Shown: positions 59,187 to 64,000 of the stretch, piece by piece | How the letters are laid out: every line of letters starts with the position of its first letter | Numbering within the stretch: position 1 is the stretch's first letter | DNA from: DATBSK01 sp964501785 | Lineage (GTDB): Bacteria; Actinomycetota; Acidimicrobiia; IMCC26256; PALSA-555 | DNA: 64,000 nt | Direction: 5' to 3' | Assembly: GCA_964501785.1 (NCBI GenBank) | Contig: CAZCUD010000009.1 | Coordinates: forward strand, 62,001-126,000 | The notes under the pieces: generated by a model | The model's input: the letters and a program-made list of their open reading frames with translations, nothing else | What the model was told of the DNA's origin: nothing | Database searches by the model: none | Position numbers and translations under genes: made by a program

Positions 59187-61649
59187 TGACGCGACGACGA
59201 TCGTCGTCTCGTGTACGAGGTCGGCCGTCGACCGCGCGATCGTGATCCGGTGCTCGCCGGGGTCGAGCTCCCAGCGGTGCGCAGCAGGCGACCACGAGGC
59301 GAACGCACGGTCGTCGAGCTCGAGCAGCACCGTGCGCTCCTCGCCGGGGTCGAGCCAGACCTTCGCGAACGCGCGGAGCTGGCGCGGCGGGGCGAACCGT
59401 GACGGCGTGACGGCGCCGACGTAGCACTGGACGACCTCCGCACCACGCCGAGTGCCCGTGTTCGTCACCGGCACGGCGACCTCCAAGCGGTCGCCCGAGG
59501 TCAGCTCGGCGAGGGAGACCTCGGGTCTCCCGATCTCGAACGTCGTGTACGACCCGCCGTGCCCGAAGGCGAACGCCGGAGCGATGTCACGCGCGTCGTA
59601 CCACCGGTAACCGACGAGCAGGCCCTCCCCGTAGCGCACCTCGCCGTCCTCGCCCGGGAAGTTGCCGAACGACGGGTTGTCCTCGAGCCGGCGAGGGAGC
59701 GTGAGCGGGAGCCGCCCGCTCGGCTCGGCGTCGCCCACGAGCACGTCGACGAGCGCGTCGGCCATGCCCTGACCGCCGAACCACGCCTGGACGACGGCCC
59801 GCGCACCGCCGGTCGCGTCGAGGATCACGGGCGCACCGGTGTTCACGACGACGACGGTCGCGGGGTTCGCCGCGATCACGCGCCGGAGCAGCTCGTCCTG
59901 GTCGCCAGGGAGGGCGAGGGAGTCGCGGTCGTGGCCCTCGCTCTCCCAGTCGTCGTTGGTCCCGACGACCGCGACCACGAGGTCCGCCTCGGCGGCGACG
60001 GCCTCGGCCTCCGCGAGCAGCTCGGACGGAGATCCGGGAGCGCGGCAGCCGACCTTCACCGCGCCGAGGCCGCCCGAGTCGCGGCTCGAGTACTCGAGCG
60101 TCAGACGTACCGAGCGCTGAGCGACGAGGTCGACGGAGCCGGTCAGCTCGACGCTGCCGAGACCGAAGAACTCGTGGCCCCGCGGCACGTCGCCGTCCGT
60201 GCCGTCGACCACCACCTCGTCGTCGACGAGCAGGCGAGCTCGGCCGGCCTGCACGAGGGAGAGCGTGTAGCGCCCGGTCTCGGGCGCGGTCAGCGTGCCG
60301 GTCGCCCGCAGCGAGAACTCCGTGCCGATCCCCGGTGCGGGCTCGCCGAGGAACAGGAGGCGGGTGTCGAGCGTGTGCGTCCGGTGGGCGACCGGGCCCT
60401 CGAGGTCGGCGCCCCGGAACATCTCGACGGCGAGCCCCGGCGTGTCGGCGTCGGCCCGCAGCCACGCCGCGTCGATCGGTGGCGCGACGCGATCGATGTC
60501 GCAGCCCCGCGCGGTGGTGACCGTGACGCGACCACCGAAGCGGCGACGGATCGCGTCGAGCACCGACGTGCGGCGGCGGGGGAGCAGGCTGGCCGAGCCG
60601 CCCCCGGTGAGCTGGGTGCGTGCCGCGTTCGGACCGACGACGGCGATCGTCCCCGGGCTCGGCGGCAGGGGGAGGACTCCGTCGTTCGTGAGCAGCACGA
60701 GCGAAGCGGCCGCGGCCTCGCGCGCCAGCGCGTCGTCGTCCGCGTCGCTCCGGTCTGCAGGAGCCGGATCGTCCGAGAACCCACCGACCCTCGCGAACGC
60801 CGTGAGCAGGCGGGTCGCCTGCGCGTCGACCGTCGACTCGTCCACCTCGCCCGCTCGGACCGCGTCGGCCAGGGCGGGGCCGAAGAAGCGCGCCGGTCCG
60901 GGCATCTCGAGGTCGAGCCCGGCAGTGGCCGACCCGACGGTCGACCCGTTCGCGAACCAGTCGGTGAGGACGAAGCCCTCGAAGCCCCACTCGCCGCGCA
61001 GGATCTCGGTGATGAGCCGGTGGTGCTCGGCGCAGAACGGCCCGTTCAATCGGTTGTACGCCGTCATGACGCCGAGCGCCCCGCCGTCGCGCACGGCCAT
61101 CTCGAACGGCACGAGGTACAGCTCGCGCAAGGTCCGCTCGTCGACGATCGTATCGATCGTGTGTCGCTCGAACTCGGCTTCGTTGCCGGCGAAGTGCTTC
61201 ACGGTGGTGACCACGCCCGCGGATTGCGCGCCGCGCACGAACGCGGTGGCGAGGCGGCCCGACAACCACGGGTCCTCCGAGTAGCACTCGAAGTTCCTCC
61301 CCGCGAGCGGCGAGCGGTGCAGGTTGACGGTCGGGGCGAGCAGGGCGCGACATCCCTTCGCGCGCGCGTCGCGACCGATGGCTCGCCCGATCTCCTCGAC
61401 GAGTGCCGGGTCCCACGTCGCGCCGAGCGCGCTGCCGCAGGGCACCGAGAGGGACGGATCGGTCTTTTGGCCCGGGAGGCACGGCCCGCGCGCCCCGCTC
61501 GGTCCGTCGGTGACGGAGAACGCGGGGATGCCCACGCGCTCGATCGCGGGCGTCGACCACATGTCGGCGCCTGCGGTCAGCGACGCCTTCTCGTCAAGCT
61601 CCAGCGCGGCGACGAGGGCCGCGACGTCGACGTCAGAGGGTCGATCCAT
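59184..61649 (-). CDS. glycoside hydrolase family 3, beta-glucosidase-type with PA14 insert
   Basis: An 821-residue GH3 enzyme cleaving beta-linked sugars from oligosaccharides or glycosides. The catalytic nucleophile is the Asp of EGFVLTDWFANGS (near residue 230), and KHFAGNEAEFERH holds substrate ligands. The order is GH3 N domain, GH3 C domain interrupted by a PA14 module (about 390-530), and a C-terminal fibronectin-like domain (about 730-800). No signal peptide is visible, so it may be cytoplasmic. ATG 61649 is preceded by TACGAT at 6 bases within the palindrome GATCGTACGATC. Confidence 0.92.
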   Translation of the reverse strand: MDRPSDVDVAALVAALELDEKASLTAGADMWSTPAIERVGIPAFSVTDGPSGARGPCLPGQKTDPSLSVPCGSALGATWDPALVEEIGRAIGRDARAKGCRALLAPTVNLHRSPLAGRNFECYSEDPWLSGRLATAFVRGAQSAGVVTTVKHFAGNEAEFERHTIDTIVDERTLRELYLVPFEMAVRDGGALGVMTAYNRLNGPFCAEHHRLITEILRGEWGFEGFVLTDWFANGSTVGSATAGLDLEMPGPARFFGPALADAVRAGEVDESTVDAQATRLLTAFARVGGFSDDPAPADRSDADDDALAREAAAASLVLLTNDGVLPLPPSPGTIAVVGPNAARTQLTGGGSASLLPRRRTSVLDAIRRRFGGRVTVTTARGCDIDRVAPPIDAAWLRADADTPGLAVEMFRGADLEGPVAHRTHTLDTRLLFLGEPAPGIGTEFSLRATGTLTAPETGRYTLSLVQAGRARLLVDDEVVVDGTDGDVPRGHEFFGLGSVELTGSVDLVAQRSVRLTLEYSSRDSGGLGAVKVGCRAPGSPSELLAEAEAVAAEADLVVAVVGTNDDWESEGHDRDSLALPGDQDELLRRVIAANPATVVVVNTGAPVILDATGGARAVVQAWFGGQGMADALVDVLVGDAEPSGRLPLTLPRRLEDNPSFGNFPGEDGEVRYGEGLLVGYRWYDARDIAPAFAFGHGGSYTTFEIGRPEVSLAELTSGDRLEVAVPVTNTGTRRGAEVVQCYVGAVTPSRFAPPRQLRAFAKVWLDPGEERTVLLELDDRAFASWSPAAHRWELDPGEHRITIARSTADLVHETTIVVAS

Positions 61650-61654
61650 CGCCG

Positions 61655-61666
61655 GATCGTACGATC
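61655..61666. promoter_or_regulatory. 12-base palindrome between divergent genes
   Basis: GATCGTACGATC contains the minus-strand -10 (TACGAT) of the glycosidase gene. A perfect palindrome over a -10 is a possible operator, though it could be chance. Confidence 0.35.
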
Positions 61667-61713
61667 AGGCCCGCTGTCGCGGGGTCGACAGCGATTCGAG
61701 GGAGGAGCGCCGA

Positions 61714-62931
61714 ATGCTGCCGACGCGACCCACGTGGGTCCGGAGGATCAACGCCATGGCCGCCGGGGTCGGCGGCGCGCGAGCGATGGTCTCGCTCGAT
61801 CCCGATGAGCTCCTCGCCACCGCTCGGGCTGCCACCGGGCTGGACGACCTCGGCGACCCGGGGTGGGAAGAGCCGTTCCGGCGCCTGGTCGACGCGCTCG
61901 AGACCGAGGCGCGGCTGCACGTCGTGGGCCGTCTCCTGTCCCGGCACGACCTCCTGCGTCACCTGAGCACCCGCCTGCTGCTCGTCGACGCGGCCAAGCG
62001 CGATCCGGACGTCGAGCAGGAGTCGGTGGTCGCGCCGATCGTGGTGACGGGCGTGGCGCGCACCGGCACGAGCATCCTGCACGAGCTGCTCGCCGAGGAT
62101 CCCGCGCTGCGCGCGCCGCTCGCGTACGAGATGGCGTTCCCGATCGTCGGCGGCGACGTGACGCGCGATCAGCGCATCGCGTGGGCCGAGCCGGAGTTCG
62201 ACCTCTGGGGCGACGTGCAGCCCGAGTTCCTCGCCGTGCACGAGCTCGCCGCACACCTGCCCGAAGAGTGCCTGTGGCTGATGGCACCCGACTTCGACAT
62301 GGGCTTCTGGGCGACGTGCGTCGACGTCCCCTCGTTCATGGGCTGGCGCGCCTTCACCGATCCCGTGCCCACCTACGAGCACCACCGCTCGTTCCTGCGG
62401 CGCCTCCAGCGGGGGGCAACGGAGCGCACGTGGGTGCTGAAGTCCCCCGTGCACCTCGGACGGCTCGCCGCGCTGCTCGCGGTGTATCCGGACGCGCGGA
62501 TCATCCGCACACACCGTGATCCGGCGCGCACCGTGCCGTCGACGGTCAGCACGGTGGCGATGGGACGCTGGTTGCGCTCCGACGACGTCGACCCCCTGGC
62601 GATCGCTGCGAGCGTGACCGGAGCGCTCCAGATGCTGTCGACCGCGTCCGCCCAGCAGCGGTCGTCGCTGCCGGCGGGGCAGGTGGCAGAGCTGCAGTAC
62701 GCGGACCTGCTCCGTGACCCGGTCGCGACGATCACGGGTGCGTACGAGGAGCTGGGCATCGCCATCGGCCCCGATCTCGGCGACCGGATCCTCGCCTACC
62801 TGGATGCCCGGCCCCAGACGAAGCACGGTGTGCACCGCTATCGCGCCGAGGACTACGGCCTCGATCCGGTTCGCATCCGCGCCGACTTCGCGCCCTACAT
62901 CGAGGAGTTCGGCATCGAGCCCGAGGACTGA
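61714..62931 (+). CDS. sulfotransferase family protein
   Basis: A 405-residue PAPS-dependent sulfotransferase. The 5'-phosphosulfate loop is IVVTGVARTGTSILHELLAE, and the 3'-phosphate contact includes IRTHRDPARTVPSTVSTV. The last part (PQTKHGVHRYRAEDYGLD) resembles the end of bacterial Stf-type enzymes. The acceptor could be a lipid or sugar. GGGAGGAG lies 9-10 bases before ATG 61714, deciding this start. The end overlaps the convergent VOC gene by 37 bases. Confidence 0.87.
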   Translation: MLPTRPTWVRRINAMAAGVGGARAMVSLDPDELLATARAATGLDDLGDPGWEEPFRRLVDALETEARLHVVGRLLSRHDLLRHLSTRLLLVDAAKRDPDVEQESVVAPIVVTGVARTGTSILHELLAEDPALRAPLAYEMAFPIVGGDVTRDQRIAWAEPEFDLWGDVQPEFLAVHELAAHLPEECLWLMAPDFDMGFWATCVDVPSFMGWRAFTDPVPTYEHHRSFLRRLQRGATERTWVLKSPVHLGRLAALLAVYPDARIIRTHRDPARTVPSTVSTVAMGRWLRSDDVDPLAIAASVTGALQMLSTASAQQRSSLPAGQVAELQYADLLRDPVATITGAYEELGIAIGPDLGDRILAYLDARPQTKHGVHRYRAEDYGLDPVRIRADFAPYIEEFGIEPED

Positions 62932-63311
62932 GTCCCGGGATCCGAGAGCTGCTCCATCAGCTCGAGGCGGATGCCGCCGGGAGCCTCGACGAACGCGATG
63001 CGGCGTCGGCCGAACGCGCCGGTGACGACCTCGGGGCCCCACAGCACGGTGTGACCCTCGAGGTCGCCGTCGAGGTCGTCGGTGAAGAGCGCCGGGTGCA
63101 GGAAGCCCTCGGCGGGCACGTCGATCGAGTCCTCGTAGATCGCCTTGGTGAAGAGCGTGATCATCACGGGGCCGAGGTGCACGTCCGCGCGCTCGGCGCC
63201 GTTCCACTCCATCCGATCGCGCACGTCGGCGCCGGCGCGCTCGTAGAACTCGATCGCACCGTCGAGATCGGCGACCTTGCACGCGAGGTTCGCGAGGCCG
63301 GTGACCGCCAC
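62895..63311 (-). CDS. VOC-superfamily (glyoxalase-type) protein
   Basis: A 138-residue VOC protein: VTGLANLACKVADLDGAIEF at the start, ADVHLGPVMITLFTKAIYED, FLHPALFTDDLDGDLEG, and RIAFVEAPGGIRLELMEQ at the end. One expected metal His is missing (LANLACKV where LxHxxxxV is usual), so it may lack metal or use other ligands. The GTG start lies 7 bases after the SRPBCC gene stop, so both form an operon. Function unknown. Confidence 0.78.
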   Translation of the reverse strand: MAVTGLANLACKVADLDGAIEFYERAGADVRDRMEWNGAERADVHLGPVMITLFTKAIYEDSIDVPAEGFLHPALFTDDLDGDLEGHTVLWGPEVVTGAFGRRRIAFVEAPGGIRLELMEQLSDPGTQSSGSMPNSSM

Positions 63312-63318
63312 GATCGCG

Positions 63319-63792
63319 CTACGACCGGCCGCGCGTGACGGTGCGATCGAGGATGCCGAGGGTCGCCCGCAGCGCGCTCTCCGGGATGATCGGGAAGATG
63401 TCGGCTTCCCGCCAGACCGGATCGATGTCCGACCAGTCGTAGTACGACGTGACGAGCGTGCCGTCGTCGACCGGTTCGAGTCGGTAGCCGTACACGTGCC
63501 GGATGGGTGGCTCGATCTGCCCCTCGATGGTCCACGCGATCTCCCGATCGGCCTCGAAGGTGGTGATGATCACCGTCACGTCGTACTTGCCCAGCGGGTA
63601 GTCGTTGAGCGCCTCGCGGTCCATGTGGATCACGAAGGTGTCGCCCACCGCCGAGGCGGGCTCCCCGGTCGCGTCCATGAGCATCCCGGAGCTGTCGATC
63701 GCCACGTGCCCGTGCGGATCACGCAGCACCTCGAAGATCGCGTGCGCGTCCGCGGGGATCGGCCGCTGCACCTCGAGCCGTTCCGTCGCCAT
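63319..63792 (-). CDS. SRPBCC/START-like ligand-binding protein
   Basis: A 157-residue protein of the polyketide cyclase/START fold, binding a hydrophobic ligand in a deep cavity. It begins with LEVQRPIPADAHAIFEVLRD, has a long middle sheet (VTVIITTFEADREIAWTIEG) and closes with SALRATLGILDRTVT. The ATG at 63792 is the only plausible start. It is the first gene of a two-gene operon with the VOC protein. Confidence 0.8.
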   Translation of the reverse strand: MATERLEVQRPIPADAHAIFEVLRDPHGHVAIDSSGMLMDATGEPASAVGDTFVIHMDREALNDYPLGKYDVTVIITTFEADREIAWTIEGQIEPPIRHVYGYRLEPVDDGTLVTSYYDWSDIDPVWREADIFPIIPESALRATLGILDRTVTRGRS

Positions 63793-63840
63793 CGACGCAT
63801 CCTGACACCCGGGGCCGACGGGGCGCCGGGTCGCGGCCCG

Positions 63841-63866
63841 TGGCTGACATGAGCGTCATGGTCAGG
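63841..63866. promoter_or_regulatory. imperfect palindrome upstream of the last promoter
   Basis: CATGA-GCG-TCATG (63848-63860) is an exact 5+5 inverted repeat, with matching flanks apart from two single-base shifts. It covers the -35 region of the promoter at 63872, so it may be an operator. Confidence 0.3.
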
Positions 63867-63871
63867 CCTGT

Positions 63872-63877
63872 TACCTT
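63872..63877 (+). promoter_or_regulatory. -10 element
   Basis: TACCTT, 30 bases before the ATG at 63902, leaves a short leader with the ribosome site GAGGGGGG. Confidence 0.45.
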
Positions 63878-63901
63878 CCTCCTCGACCGAGGGGGGACTC
63901 G

Positions 63902-64000
63902 ATGAGGTCCAAGCGCGTGCTCGTGAGGACGGCGGTGCTGGCGGCGCTGCTGGTGTCGACGATGGTGGTCGCCGGGGTGCCGGTCTCGGCCCAGGGCGGC
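63902..64000 (+). CDS. secreted protein, truncated by the window edge
   Basis: Only the first 33 residues are in the window. They form a textbook signal peptide: basic start (MRSKRVLVR), hydrophobic core (TAVLAALLVSTMVVAGV) and a cleavage-type end (PVSAQ). Nothing can be said of the mature protein. Confidence 0.75.
   Translation, partial: MRSKRVLVRTAVLAALLVSTMVVAGVPVSAQGG

Overview
The window is very GC-rich with short intergenic gaps and frequent start/stop overlaps. Many genes begin directly on an ATG or GTG lying 6-9 bases after a TANNNT hexamer, which points to leaderless transcription. F420-type luciferase-like oxidoreductases, several acyl-CoA dehydrogenases, a LigD-type end-joining enzyme, a GAF-ANTAR regulator and TAP-type hydrolases all indicate an actinobacterium. 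Acidimicrobiia is my best guess from overall gene content, but no marker in the window proves it. A run of ten N (56093-56102) shows this is a scaffold from a draft or metagenome assembly. I see no tRNA, rRNA, CRISPR array, insertion sequence or phage gene.

Layout. 87-3577: a glycosyltransferase fused to a degenerate deacetylase-like domain, an apparently intact polysaccharide deacetylase and a DMT-type permease. 3602-9822: an F420-type oxidoreductase, an acyl-CoA dehydrogenase, a CrtO-like acyltransferase, an HSL-type hydrolase, pdxH, a YhhN protein and ribB. 9860-11634: an OmpR-type two-component system. 11777-16234: a thiamine operon (TPP riboswitch, thiN, thiB, thiP, thiQ), the clearest regulatory unit here. 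16305-23557: a histidine phosphatase, a beta-propeller lipoprotein, a leucine/valine-type dehydrogenase, RNase D, a sulfatase and a DUF4230 protein. 23554-28207: a four-gene operon of an acyl-CoA dehydrogenase, a Coq4-like protein broken by an apparent one-base insertion, a DapB-like oxidoreductase and an unknown protein. 28235-33195: a PfkB kinase, an RCK-type channel without a recognisable potassium filter, and an ABC exporter whose ATPase carries a cyclic-nucleotide-binding domain.

33363-37365: a STAS protein and a GAF-ANTAR regulator, then a tightly coupled IclR / UGSC-like / unknown / NifU-like operon. 37286-42777: a membrane redox group (ferric-reductase-like haem protein, two small low-complexity proteins and ApbE) beside a second two-component system and a CcdA-like membrane protein. 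42869-50550: an MFS exporter, an MscS channel, an FGD-like oxidoreductase, a DUF72 protein, ilvA and an amidohydrolase. 50694-52569: cspA and a LigD protein whose start codon lies in a strong hairpin. 52520-63792: an SDR, a TAP-type hydrolase, an NHL-type secreted protein holding the assembly gap, a second MFS exporter, a GH3 glycosidase, a sulfotransferase and small enzymes. A secreted protein starts at 63902 and runs off the end.

The most unusual units are the UGSC operon, the ApbE/ferric-reductase group lacking a visible FMN-binding target, the Coq4-containing operon and the atypical channel. Functions of these units are inferred from motifs and gene order only.
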